A DNA stretch of 64,000 nucleotides from a bacterium. Its GTDB lineage: Bacteria > UBA10199 > 2-02-FULL-44-16 > JAAZCA01. The translations under genes were made by a program, and so were the position numbers. Where the stretch lies: positions 248,001-312,000 of the forward strand of contig JAJZQH010000001.1 in NCBI GenBank assembly GCA_021810905.1, in the 5' to 3' direction. The notes beneath the pieces are model-generated. The model made no database searches and was not told the origin of the DNA. It saw only the letters and a list, made by a program, of their open reading frames with translations. Shown here piece by piece: positions 34,224 through 42,897 of this stretch. Position 1 is the stretch's first letter; each line of letters opens with the position of its first letter.

Positions 34224-35890
34224 CGCGCGGTTGCTGCAGATATTGGAGGAAGAAGAAATTCCGAGACAGCGGATTCGATGTCGCTGCCGTCGAGCATGAG
34301 TGCGTCATCAATCGGTACCGAGCCTTCCGCTTCAGCGGATGCTCTGTTCATCTCATCCCATCCAGAAGTATCCGCGACCAGTACGGAACAGGTCCATCCG
34401 CCTTCACGGGAAATGTTGAAATCCCATCCGCGCAGGTTCGCAAGCCTCACGATTCCCACGAGCCCCTTGCCCTGCCCTTCTATGTCAGGATGTTCGCGCC
34501 ACCCGCCGCCAAGCGCCTTCTCAAGATCGGCAAAACCAGGACCGTTGTCTGATGTAACCATACGAAGCTTGTTTCCATCCATCTCCGCCCTTAACCTCAC
34601 GTTTACTCCGCCGTGTTTAACGCCATTCAAGCCGAGTTCATGAACGATCCTGAAAATCGAAAGCCTGTTCGCGACAGGAATGTTGACCGATGCTGATGCG
34701 GCGATCTCTATCTCAACATCTTTCCGATCTGCCTTGTTGCGCAACAGCCGATTCACGAGATTGAGTTGCGACGAGGGATCTGTCATCCGAAGCGACGGCA
34801 GGTCGTTTTCGATAACAGCCCTGGCCGCGCCGCCGCGCATTGTCGGATCGTTTCGTAATTTTTGGGCGATGAGGAGCAGTTCTGCTAGAAGATTTGTATA
34901 ATCGTGACAGAATCCTTCGAGCTGCCCCTTGAGAGACGTCCATCTTTCATCTCCCGCCTCGACAATCCCCTGTTTTTTACAGTGATCGAGGAGTTTCGAA
35001 TATAGCGCTTCTGATTGCCCAAGGTGCAGTACCGCCTTCTGGCCTGCCTCCAGGTTTTCGATCAGCAGTTTGGCCGCACGAATGATATCCATAGGACGAT
35101 TTCTTTGAATCGCTTCGCTGCCTATAGAGATGACCTCTTCAATCACGCGGGCCAGATCGACCAGCAACCATCGTTCGAAAGCGCCCATCATGATCCGATA
35201 TGAGACGAGCGTTCCCTTGTTGAAATAGACTCTGACGGCCTCATCCGCAGTCATGCCGCCGCGCTCCATCAACTTTGACGAATACTCATGCATGCGCTCC
35301 CCATGCGCCTGCGCCTCTACATTCCTCATCGCAACAGAAGCTGCACTGCGAAATGCAAAGACCGCTGGCCGCAAAGCGCCCATGAGTTCCGCTGATGAAG
35401 AAAACTTCGGCATATTTGCCGAGTTCACGATAGTCACTCCGCTGACCGGCGGCAGATCGAAATCCGCAGGCATTCCGTCGAGCTGCCGGATATAGCTTTT
35501 GGTGGGAGTCGGAGTCGCACTCGCATCTTCTCGGCATTCATCGAGAAACGACTGACCGCTGACGCAAAAAGTGCGGAAAGCACGTCTGACTATGTTCTCA
35601 TTGGGCGATACCTGCTTGAAGAAGCCATTGCGTTTGATCTGGTCGGCAAATGTCCTGAGCGAACTGGCAAATAGAGCGGCGTTCCGCGCGAGCTGCTCGC
35701 TCGGATCACCTGTCGCACAATGTTCTACAAAAATCGTGTAGAGTGCAGGAAGGAGGCTTTCGACATTCAGTTGAACGCCGGAATCATGCCCTTGAATCGT
35801 GCTCGCCAGCGCCTCGGCAGAATCACTCAGTCTCTTCACCACATCCTGCGGGAGGGAATCGAACAGATTTAATTGCACGGTCGCGGTCAA
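34220..35890 (-). CDS. Orphan GHKL ATPase with a large uncharacterised N-terminus
   Basis: A 556-residue cytosolic protein. The C-terminal third is a GHKL ATPase: N box HELGLNGVKHGG (about 417), G1 SDNGPGF (about 447) and G2 GQGKGLVGI (about 472). A His in FCHDYTNLLAEL (H329) sits where a histidine kinase would have its H box, but the surroundings match no known HisKA type. The N-terminal 300 residues are helical and unfamiliar. TTG at 35890 is taken as start because GGAGG lies just upstream. No receiver gene adjoins; a Cache protein is encoded divergently 220 bp away. Related proteins occur at 55878 and 57580. Kinase activity is not proven. Confidence 0.7.
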   Translation of the reverse strand: MTATVQLNLFDSLPQDVVKRLSDSAEALASTIQGHDSGVQLNVESLLPALYTIFVEHCATGDPSEQLARNAALFASSLRTFADQIKRNGFFKQVSPNENIVRRAFRTFCVSGQSFLDECREDASATPTPTKSYIRQLDGMPADFDLPPVSGVTIVNSANMPKFSSSAELMGALRPAVFAFRSAASVAMRNVEAQAHGERMHEYSSKLMERGGMTADEAVRVYFNKGTLVSYRIMMGAFERWLLVDLARVIEEVISIGSEAIQRNRPMDIIRAAKLLIENLEAGQKAVLHLGQSEALYSKLLDHCKKQGIVEAGDERWTSLKGQLEGFCHDYTNLLAELLLIAQKLRNDPTMRGGAARAVIENDLPSLRMTDPSSQLNLVNRLLRNKADRKDVEIEIAASASVNIPVANRLSIFRIVHELGLNGVKHGGVNVRLRAEMDGNKLRMVTSDNGPGFADLEKALGGGWREHPDIEGQGKGLVGIVRLANLRGWDFNISREGGWTCSVLVADTSGWDEMNRASAEAEGSVPIDDALMLDGSDIESAVSEFLLPPISAATAR

Positions 35891-36110
35891 ATTGCCTCCA
35901 TCTCTCAAGCTGAATTTCCGCTTCGTTGCATCCGTGGTTTTTTTATAACAAATTATCCAATGATTTCAAAGCAGATAGATCCTTATCTGCATTTTTTTAC
36001 GGCTGCGGCAAGCATTCGCGATGAAATAGAGGACAACTTGATTAGACATTTTATATCTCTGTCGTTATTATGCATTTTCGACAGCACAGAAAAATATCCC
36101 GGGAGGATTG

Positions 36111-36950
36111 ATGACTATAAATAAGAGAAAGAGATCAGCAGCACACATGATACCGATCCTTCTTTCCATTGTATATTGCAGCCCGGTATTCGCAGCCGAT
36201 ACCAGCGCCTCCGCTTCAGCTGAAGTTCAGCTCGATAAAATCTCTTCAGCCATTCAAGATACGCTGACCTCGATGAACAACGATCTCTCGACTGCGGCGC
36301 AGACGCTCGCGCATGCCGGCCTCGATGGTGATAATGCGCATGTCGTGCTCTCAGACCTTTGTGATAAGCATCGTTCAGCCGTAGACTGCTGCACTATAGA
36401 CGCGAGAGGTAAAATCGTGGCGGTGGAGCCGCCTACTTACCAGGAGATAGAGGGAAAAGATGTCAGCAATCAACATCAGGTGGCGGATCTCATCCGCACA
36501 AAAAAACCCGTTCTCAGCAAGCCGTTCAAGGCGGTGGAGGGATTCTATGCGATCGATATGGAATGGCCTGTCCTCTCGGCAAAAGGCGAACTGCTGGGCT
36601 CGGTGAGCATGATAGTGAGGCCCATCTCTTTCATCGACGGAATCGTAACGCCCCAATTCAAAGGTAATAAGTCGGACGTATGGGTGATGCAGCCGGATGG
36701 GCAGATCATCTACAGCCGCTATCGCGAAAACGTCGGCGACAATCCGCTCGCTACGCCTTCATATATCAGCGGGCCTACGCTGGCTTCTCTCGTGAAACAG
36801 ATCGCGTCGCAGCCCGAAGGCGTCGGCCATTACAACACCCCGCCCGTAGGAGGATTCGATCCGATGGCGCGGCGTTGCGTCTGGAAGACGATCAGCATCA
36901 ACGAGACTCAGTGGCGCGTCGTAGTTTTCGGCAAGTTGAGGGACGATTGA
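36111..36950 (+). CDS. Periplasmic Cache-domain protein without signalling domain
   Basis: A 279-residue exported protein. A signal peptide (about 1-29, ending VFA-A) is followed by a helix (35-75) and a double-Cache-like sensor fold: DLCDKHRSAVDCCTIDARGKI, PFKAVEGFYAIDMEWPVLS and VWVMQPDGQIIYSRY are the repeating PAS-like strands. Cache domains usually sit outside the membrane in chemoreceptors and kinases, but no transmembrane or output domain is present. It may bind a small ligand and act on a membrane partner. SD GGGAGG. Divergent neighbour: an orphan GHKL protein. Confidence 0.75.
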   Translation: MTINKRKRSAAHMIPILLSIVYCSPVFAADTSASASAEVQLDKISSAIQDTLTSMNNDLSTAAQTLAHAGLDGDNAHVVLSDLCDKHRSAVDCCTIDARGKIVAVEPPTYQEIEGKDVSNQHQVADLIRTKKPVLSKPFKAVEGFYAIDMEWPVLSAKGELLGSVSMIVRPISFIDGIVTPQFKGNKSDVWVMQPDGQIIYSRYRENVGDNPLATPSYISGPTLASLVKQIASQPEGVGHYNTPPVGGFDPMARRCVWKTISINETQWRVVVFGKLRDD

Positions 36951-37004
36951 TAATTGGATCGAATCGTTTCCGCATAACTGGCGATCAAGCTTGAAACAGC
37001 AGAT

Positions 37005-37436
37005 TCAGAAATTCCCTGCCAGTGCGAGACCATAGGAATGGCGATTAGGATCCACAGAGGGACTCAACGCATAGGTGTTTCGCGAGCCAAGAATGACCAT
37101 GATGCTGCCTGCCAGCGAGAGGGCAGCTCCACTGCCTCCGACTATCGCACCCGTGAGATCCTTGTCGGTCCCAGCGATGATGGTGCTGCCGGCGATCGCA
37201 GCCGCGCCGCCCAGGATCACGAACACATATCCTGCCGTCTCGAGCCCCTTGCCGGAAGTTTCAGCGCCCCATTCTTCGTCAGAGGTCGGTTGCTCTTTGT
37301 CGGAGCTCACCTGCGTCGTAGTCTCCGACGAAGACGATGGCTGAGGAGCCTCCGCCTTGTCGCGTTTGTAGGCGAATGCCGGTGAGGCGATGAGGATTGT
37401 CATGAGGCATAAGAACGCTACGATCTTTCTGTGCAT
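37005..37436 (-). CDS. Small exported glycine/alanine-rich membrane protein
   Basis: A 143-residue protein with a signal peptide (1-22, SPAFA). A Ser/Glu/Gln-rich stretch (25-60) is followed by two hydrophobic segments rich in Gly and Ala (YVFVILGGAAAIAGSTIIAG and a second one ending SLAGSIMVILGS), resembling two membrane helices with small-residue packing. No family recognised. ATG at 37436 with a GAGGAG SD at long spacing. It lies 47 bp downstream of hydE in the same direction, though a functional tie is not evident. Confidence 0.6.
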   Translation of the reverse strand: MHRKIVAFLCLMTILIASPAFAYKRDKAEAPQPSSSSETTTQVSSDKEQPTSDEEWGAETSGKGLETAGYVFVILGGAAAIAGSTIIAGTDKDLTGAIVGGSGAALSLAGSIMVILGSRNTYALSPSVDPNRHSYGLALAGNF

Positions 37437-37483
37437 AAATTTTTGCTCCTCTTTTCGATTTCGTCGCAGGCCTTCTATGCAAC

Positions 37484-38596
37484 CTAATTCCGCAAGGGTG
37501 TCAAGCCGTTCATTCTGCGCAAGGCGTGCAGCGGGTCGCCCGCCACATTCCACCCGATCTTCTCTCCAATAGCCCCTATCCTGCGGGCAAGGCAGTCACG
37601 GGACTTGCCGGCATCTTCGTCGACGCATGGCTTGGAATCGTAAAGAAGATAATCGCGCCTGTATCGCACAGGCGTGAGATTCGGCATTACGACGTTCGCC
37701 CCGGCACGCAACCCCAACTCCCTTCCCTGCGAATGTAACGCCTGCAGAGCGGTCGTCGAAGCGATGTTGACGTCCTTGAGGATAATACGCGAAAGGGCGA
37801 TCATCATGAGCGACATATCGAGAAGCCCGCCGCCAGCGTCTATGGATGGAGTTGCCTCACGGCCCAGCGGCGTATCGTGATGATACAGGTACGGCCCCAT
37901 GCCGATCATGTCCACATCGATATCGCGAAAGAAGAGTATGTCCCGTGCAAGGTCTTCCGTCGTCTGAAAAGGAAGTCCGATCATGACGCCGGTGCCAACC
38001 TGGTATCCTATATCCTTGAGTTCCCTCAGGCAGCGCAGGCGCTCGTCATAATCGTGATCCGCGGGATGGAGGCGGGCGTACAGTTCGCGGTTGGAAGTTT
38101 CGATGCGAAGCAGATATCGCCGCGCACCAGCTTCAAGCCATCTGCGGTAGGTGGAGGAATCCTGCTCGCCTGCCGACAGCGTGATTCCCAGGCTGTCGCC
38201 GGTCATATCGTTGATTTCGCGGACCATATCTTCGATCAGTTCGACGAATGCCGGATCCCTGCGCTCTCCAGACTGCAGCACAATGGAGCCATAGCCGTTA
38301 TCATAGGCAAACCGCGCGCAGGCTATCACCTCGTCGTTACTCATCGTATAGCGCGAGACGTTTCCGGAGCGCCTGATTCCGCAGTAGAGGCAATCCTTCG
38401 CGCAGACGTTGCTGACCTCGATGAGTCCCCTGAAATAGGCGAGGGCGGAGACCTCCCTCCGCTTGACGTCATAGGCGCGCGCATAAATCAGATCGAGTTC
38501 TTCACGATTTTCGATTCGCAGCAGCTGAGCGAGCAGGGCAGGATCAGGACGGTCTTCATGCTCGATGCGATGAAGGATTGTCTGCAGGGATTCCAT
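37484..38596 (-). CDS. hydE: HydE-type radical SAM protein ([FeFe]-hydrogenase maturase)
   Basis: A 370-residue radical SAM enzyme. The SAM-cluster cysteines are C65, C69 and C72 (NVCAKDCLYCGIRR). VLQSGE, SAGEQDSSTYRRWLEAGA, RRYLLRIETSNRELY and GTGVMIGLPFQTTEDLA follow HydE closely, and RAGANVVMPNLTP matches its C-terminal barrel. HydE acts with HydF and HydG in building the H-cluster. None of these, nor a [FeFe] hydrogenase, is in the window. Related PylB and BioB are less similar by eye. A possible second cluster near the C-terminus (KPCVDEDAGKSRDC) is seen but unproven. Confidence 0.87.
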   Translation of the reverse strand: MESLQTILHRIEHEDRPDPALLAQLLRIENREELDLIYARAYDVKRREVSALAYFRGLIEVSNVCAKDCLYCGIRRSGNVSRYTMSNDEVIACARFAYDNGYGSIVLQSGERRDPAFVELIEDMVREINDMTGDSLGITLSAGEQDSSTYRRWLEAGARRYLLRIETSNRELYARLHPADHDYDERLRCLRELKDIGYQVGTGVMIGLPFQTTEDLARDILFFRDIDVDMIGMGPYLYHHDTPLGREATPSIDAGGGLLDMSLMMIALSRIILKDVNIASTTALQALHSQGRELGLRAGANVVMPNLTPVRYRRDYLLYDSKPCVDEDAGKSRDCLARRIGAIGEKIGWNVAGDPLHALRRMNGLTPLRN

Positions 38597-38711
38597 CTCA
38601 CTTTACCTCACGACAAGGCATTGCGTCTTGTCGGACATCACCACATCAGCGCGCATCCATCAACGATATTCAGAGAAAGTTCTCGCATCAAAGGCGTTCA
38701 TAAACCGAACG

Positions 38712-40070
38712 TCACCCGATTTTCCTGTGTTTCCCTGATGCGTCGTCCCCATTAATCTCTCTCAATATTTTGTTATAATTTTCTCGCAAAAGGCGTGTTA
38801 ACAGAACCTCGAGAGTTTCATGAAGTTTAGCTTTTTCTATGCTCTGCACTACGATTCCGGTGAATATCTCCATGAATCGAGCCCTGTCCGCGACTTGTAC
38901 GGGAAAAATCTGCTGTCGGTCGAGAAACGACGCTATCTCTGCCTGAAGCGGAGAGTTCCATTTTTGTGCTTCACTCATCATTGTGAAACTCGCAGCCGTA
39001 CCAGCGGACATAAACCCTGTAATCGCATCCTCTATGAGGTCTTCAATGATGCTCTGCGCAGCGTGCTCCGCAGCAGTCCTGGAATCTACGCCTGACAGCT
39101 GCAGATCGTTCTTGAGAAATTCAAATGTGCGCCACTCGTCGTGCAAATCAAAATTCAAAGGACGGACAAGAGATATATCCTCCTCAGGTCCTTCGAAACT
39201 GAATTTGGTCAAATCCCAATTATAATGCATCCGAGACATCCGCTCTCTCAAGCCGAGCCCGATTATCATCCTGTCCATAAGCGCCGTACACAGACTTGTT
39301 CTTTTCTTTTCGAAGGACTTATCATGATACCACGGAAAACGGAGCAACTGTTTATTGATGTCAAGCGCTCGGGCGATGGCAGCGCGGTAAGGCCAGTACT
39401 CCGCAGACCATGGGTCGTCTTCTCGCAGATCCTCGAAGAGTTGCGCGACATCGACTCTGTCCATTTCGCCTGAATCATCCAAGGACTTGTCTGACCTGCT
39501 TTGTCCGCGCGATACCCCTGACTCGGGGATTTCATCCGTTGACGAACGGCCAAAGCCCTTATCGACCTTTTCAAAACGATTCACATATATGGCAAAGGAT
39601 GCAGCGTTTATCCTGACGGCAATCTCCGAGACCTTGGATTCCATGCGATCAGCGACTATTGCGTGAGCGAATGCAGCGATGCCGCCCATAATGGCTTTAT
39701 GCGCTACCTCGTCAGCCGGATCGAATGCCCCGGCAGCATCCACGACAACAGATTTTGCACCTGCCCGGTCGGCCCGCAGCAAGGCATGATAGACGGGCAC
39801 GGCAATCCGCTCTCTCAGGGTGAAATTGACCTCGTCACGCACCTGTCTGGAAAAATAGACGCTCCGCGTCTTTCCCTGCGAATTCTTCTCGGCAGCTTCG
39901 GCATCGCTGCGCGCGGATTCAGATGGATGATCTGATACAAAAAATTCAACAACTGCATCGGCATTGAGCTCTTCCATACCGGCATCCGTGGCAAAAATTC
40001 CTAGGTCGGACGTGTCGGAACGCAGGCCCAACGCAAGAGAACATGTGGAAGACGGTATATTCATAGCCAT
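38712..40070 (-). CDS. Hypothetical protein, 452 residues
   Basis: I do not recognise this protein. It has no signal peptide or membrane segment. The first 150 residues read like an alpha/beta domain (SLALGLRSDTSDLGIFAT, SVVVDAAGAF, EIAVRINAASFAIYVNRF), followed by an acidic linker (DSGEMDRVDV) and a mostly helical C-terminal half (YWPYRAAIARALDINKQ, HAAQSIIEDLIEDAITGF). SYN-like codon usage is normal for the window. The ATG at 40070 is preferred to an upstream TTG. It stands alone between hydE and the cold-shock gene and may belong with the other large orphan proteins of the window, though sequence similarity is not clear. Confidence 0.6.
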   Translation of the reverse strand: MAMNIPSSTCSLALGLRSDTSDLGIFATDAGMEELNADAVVEFFVSDHPSESARSDAEAAEKNSQGKTRSVYFSRQVRDEVNFTLRERIAVPVYHALLRADRAGAKSVVVDAAGAFDPADEVAHKAIMGGIAAFAHAIVADRMESKVSEIAVRINAASFAIYVNRFEKVDKGFGRSSTDEIPESGVSRGQSRSDKSLDDSGEMDRVDVAQLFEDLREDDPWSAEYWPYRAAIARALDINKQLLRFPWYHDKSFEKKRTSLCTALMDRMIIGLGLRERMSRMHYNWDLTKFSFEGPEEDISLVRPLNFDLHDEWRTFEFLKNDLQLSGVDSRTAAEHAAQSIIEDLIEDAITGFMSAGTAASFTMMSEAQKWNSPLQAEIASFLDRQQIFPVQVADRARFMEIFTGIVVQSIEKAKLHETLEVLLTRLLRENYNKILREINGDDASGKHRKIG

Positions 40071-40204
40071 CAAGACACCCTGATCCAACTTGAGACTCTT
40101 ATTACCTACGATATCGGCAATGCCTGGAATATGTTGCGTATTTTTTTATGTTTTTTATGCAATCACACATATGGCATAATTAGTATTTTTTTGTAAAAGT
40201 AAAA

Positions 40205-40232
40205 ATCCCCGGCCCTTTAGGGGACCGGGGAT
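40205..40232 (-). terminator. Rho-independent terminator of the cold-shock gene
   Basis: On the minus strand ATCCCCGGTCCCC and GGGCCGGGGAT form a strong stem with a TAAA loop, followed by TTTTTAC. It lies 23 bp past the cold-shock gene stop. Confidence 0.88.
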
Positions 40233-40255
40233 ATCTTTGGTTCAGCTTTGGGAGA

Positions 40256-40459
40256 TTACAGACCCTTGACGTTCGCGGCCTGGAGACCCTTGGGGCCCTT
40301 GACCACATCGAACTCAACCGTCTGCCCTTCCTTGATGCTCTTGAAGCCTTCGCCCTGGATTGCGGAGAAGTGAACGAACACATCCTCCCCACCCTCTTCC
40401 GGCGAGATGAAGCCAAAACCCTTCGCATCGTTGAACCACTTTACTGTACCCTTTGCCAT
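40256..40459 (-). CDS. csp: Cold-shock protein (CspA family)
   Basis: A 67-residue single CSD domain, nearly all of it the family consensus: [15 protein letters not shown] (RNP1 KGFGFI), DVFVHFSAI (RNP2) and [17 protein letters not shown]. Binds single-stranded RNA or DNA and acts as an RNA chaperone. The ATG at 40459 follows AAGGAG; an in-frame upstream start is rejected. Upstream lies a long leader of more than 100 nt, as is common for csp genes. Monocistronic with its own terminator. Confidence 0.96.
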   Translation of the reverse strand: MAKGTVKWFNDAKGFGFISPEEGGEDVFVHFSAIQGEGFKSIKEGQTVEFDVVKGPKGLQAANVKGL

Positions 40460-40649
40460 AACAACTTCTCCTTTCGTACGACCGTCCTTGGCGTTCAACG
40501 CAAAAGCCGCCAGCCATTTTCATGACCAGCGGCTCCTCGTAACAATTACGTTGCGCCTGGCACCAATCAACGATCATGAATCTTGCCGCCTCCTACACTG
40601 AAACTTAAACAAAGGCAACAAAATAATGCCGGAGATATAAATGCCCCCA

Positions 40650-41417
40650 TCACCGAGCCTTCTCGTCAAGGCGGGCAAGCAACCTGAGCATTCCGTCGAG
40701 AGTCGTCATAGGATGAGGAGGACAACCAGGTATGAAGAGATCGACGGGCAAAAGCGATGTAACTCCGTCGCTGGCCTCAGAGTGCCCTGCGTACGGCCCG
40801 CCTGCGATGGCGCAGGCGCCCGATGCTATGACGATCTTTGGTCCGGGCACTGCGTCATAGGTCTTCTGAAGCGCCAGCCGCATGTTCTTGGTCACCGGAC
40901 CCGTGACCAGCAGCCCGTCAGCGTGCCTCGGGGATGCCACAAACTGGATGCCGAAGCGCCCCATGTCATACGCCAGAGTCGATAGAACGTTCACGTCCGC
41001 CTCGCAGGCGTTGCACCCGCCGGCGCTGACCTCGCGCAGCCTGAGCGAGCGGCCGAAGATGCTTTGCATGCGCTGATCCAGCGCCTTCACCTTCGGAACC
41101 ATGCCGGCGGTCACCAACGATTCGCGCCCGGTCGACGCGAGCCGGTATTCCTGAGTGAAGACGATAGCGCCTTTGGGGCACGCACGAGCACACTCGCCGC
41201 AGAAAATGCAACGGCCCAAGTCGATGCGCGCGCCGCGATCTCCAGGCAAAAGAGCTCCGAACGGACAGCCCTCTTTGCATTCGCGGCATCCGCGCGGACA
41301 GAGCGCCGCGTCGATTCGCGGCAGGCCGCGGAAACGATCCAGCAGCTCCGGCTCGCGCCTCGGATATGCCATCGTTCGATAGCCCTGTTTTATCCTCGCA
41401 CGTATGATGTCGAACAT
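40650..41417 (-). CDS. Fused ferredoxin / NuoB-like subunit of the hydrogenase-related complex
   Basis: One 255-residue polypeptide joins a two-cluster ferredoxin domain (HycF/NuoI-like: C40, C44, C47, C51 and C70, C73, C76, C80) to a small-subunit domain (HycG/NuoB-like: C135 and C138 in GGCNACEAD, C202 in GACAIAGGP and C232 in PGCPPHP). The four NuoB-domain cysteines that hold the proximal [4Fe-4S] cluster are all kept, so electrons can reach the large subunit. The first ferredoxin motif has C-x3-C-x2-C-x3-C spacing, slightly different from usual. The ATG at 41417 is 7 bp after the large-subunit stop. Last gene of the seven-gene operon. Confidence 0.88.
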   Translation of the reverse strand: MFDIIRARIKQGYRTMAYPRREPELLDRFRGLPRIDAALCPRGCRECKEGCPFGALLPGDRGARIDLGRCIFCGECARACPKGAIVFTQEYRLASTGRESLVTAGMVPKVKALDQRMQSIFGRSLRLREVSAGGCNACEADVNVLSTLAYDMGRFGIQFVASPRHADGLLVTGPVTKNMRLALQKTYDAVPGPKIVIASGACAIAGGPYAGHSEASDGVTSLLPVDLFIPGCPPHPMTTLDGMLRLLARLDEKAR

Positions 41418-41424
41418 AAATGCC

Positions 41425-42897
41425 TCAGAGGTCGTGGCCGCAATACGAAAGATTGAAGCTCTTGTTGCACAGCGGGAAATCGGAGATCTGTCCTCCACGC
41501 AACGACATTGCCAGTCCTGCCCAGTTATGAAACGAGGGATCGACGACCTTATAGGTCGAAAAACGCCCTTGCTCATCTGTGAAGGCCACATGGCAGATCT
41601 CGCCGCGCCACCCCTCGACCAGCGAAACCACGAGGCTGTCCGGTTGCAGCGGACGTTCGTCCGCGCAGATCGAACCGCCGGTCAGCGCCTGGGCCTGTTC
41701 CTGTATGAATTCCGCAGAGCGTTTGATCTCCAGCCAGCGCACGAACGCCCTCGCAAAGACGTCTCCTGAATTCCAGCTGGAAACGGGAATATTGAAGAAG
41801 CGGTAAATTCCATACGGGTAGTCATGCCTGACGTCCCGCTCCGCTCCGCACGCGCGGGCCGCCGGGCCGACGAGGCCGAGCGCATCGCAGGTCTCAGGAG
41901 ATATCTCTCCCGTCTCCTCGAAGCGCGCCAGCACGGAAGGCGATTTCCAGAGCAGCTCCACCGCGGATTCGAGATCTTCCATGGTTTTTGCCAACCGCTG
42001 CACGAGCTGCTTCGCTCGTTCGTCATCCAGATCGAAGTGGACTCCTCCAAGGCGAAGGAGACCGCGGCCGAAGCGGCTGCCGCACAGCAGCGCCGTGAGG
42101 TTCAAGATATCGCCGCGGATGCGGCCGCAATATGAGGCCGTGGGAAGAAACCCGACGTCGCCGGCCAGCGCGCCGAGATCGCCGGCGTGATTGGCCATGC
42201 GCTCGAGCTCAAGAGCGATGCCGCGGATTACCTGCGCGCGAATAGGCACCTCGATTTCCGCAAGCGATTCCACGGTGCGGAAGTAGGCGAATGAATGTCC
42301 GGCAGTCGTATCTCCGGCAAGCGTTTCCATATAATGCGCCGAGCGCGGATTCGGTCCGCGGATCAAGGCGCGCTCCACGCCGCGATGTTGGAAGCCGAGC
42401 GCTATCTCAAGGTGCATGACGTCCTCGCCGTGGCACTGGAAGCGGAAGTGGCCAGGCTCTATCACGCCTGCATGCACGGGCCCCACCGCGACCTCGTGCA
42501 CCTCGTCGCCTTCAACGCGGAAGAAATCGCCTACGGCGGGAAGCTCTGCGGCAGAATATCGCACGGGTTTGAGACAAGGGTGGCCCAGCGGAATGACGCC
42601 CCATTGCTCCGCAATCTCGCGCTCGAAGAGATGCGCCTGGGGGCAATCAGGCGTAAGGGACGGATAGCTCTTCTCAACCGTCATCGCTACGAGCGAAAGA
42701 TGGCCTGCGGCGTCGTCGCCGATAACAGCTACGAGCCTGAGCCTGCCCTCGTCGGCGGGGGTACAAAAGAGAGAGCAGATCCTCCTGCCGGAAGCGACAG
42801 CGCCGGTAACAGCATCGCGAAAATCTATGGCTGAAAGGAGAGGAATCTCGTCTTCCGCAGCAACTTCGCCGTTATGAAGCGTGAGTGGTGCACTCAT
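41425..42897 (-). CDS. Large (NuoCD/HycE-like) subunit lacking the NiFe ligand cysteines
   Basis: A 490-residue fusion of a NuoC-like domain (about 1-115, with FEREIAEQWGV) and a NuoD/hydrogenase-large-subunit domain. The L1 motif, which in HycE is R-x-C-G-x-C, is LAGDTTAGHS here (about 193-202), with no cysteine. The C-terminal L2 motif, normally DPCxxC, is FNLSYCGHDL, keeping only C486; C477 lies nine residues earlier. HRGVE and EIEVP remain. A NiFe centre is therefore unlikely, which matches the Ehr class. The start overlaps the upstream HyfF-like stop (ATGA). Confidence 0.9.
   Translation of the reverse strand: MSAPLTLHNGEVAAEDEIPLLSAIDFRDAVTGAVASGRRICSLFCTPADEGRLRLVAVIGDDAAGHLSLVAMTVEKSYPSLTPDCPQAHLFEREIAEQWGVIPLGHPCLKPVRYSAAELPAVGDFFRVEGDEVHEVAVGPVHAGVIEPGHFRFQCHGEDVMHLEIALGFQHRGVERALIRGPNPRSAHYMETLAGDTTAGHSFAYFRTVESLAEIEVPIRAQVIRGIALELERMANHAGDLGALAGDVGFLPTASYCGRIRGDILNLTALLCGSRFGRGLLRLGGVHFDLDDERAKQLVQRLAKTMEDLESAVELLWKSPSVLARFEETGEISPETCDALGLVGPAARACGAERDVRHDYPYGIYRFFNIPVSSWNSGDVFARAFVRWLEIKRSAEFIQEQAQALTGGSICADERPLQPDSLVVSLVEGWRGEICHVAFTDEQGRFSTYKVVDPSFHNWAGLAMSLRGGQISDFPLCNKSFNLSYCGHDL

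Noticed and set aside
37484-38596. PylB or biotin synthase instead of HydE
   Set aside because: The QSGE, RIETSNRELY and GANVVMPNLTP segments follow HydE more closely and no pyl or bio gene is near, although PylB is a near relative.
41425-42897. An active NiFe hydrogenase
   Set aside because: L1 has no cysteine and L2 keeps only one, so a NiFe centre is not supported; the gene is kept as Ehr-like.
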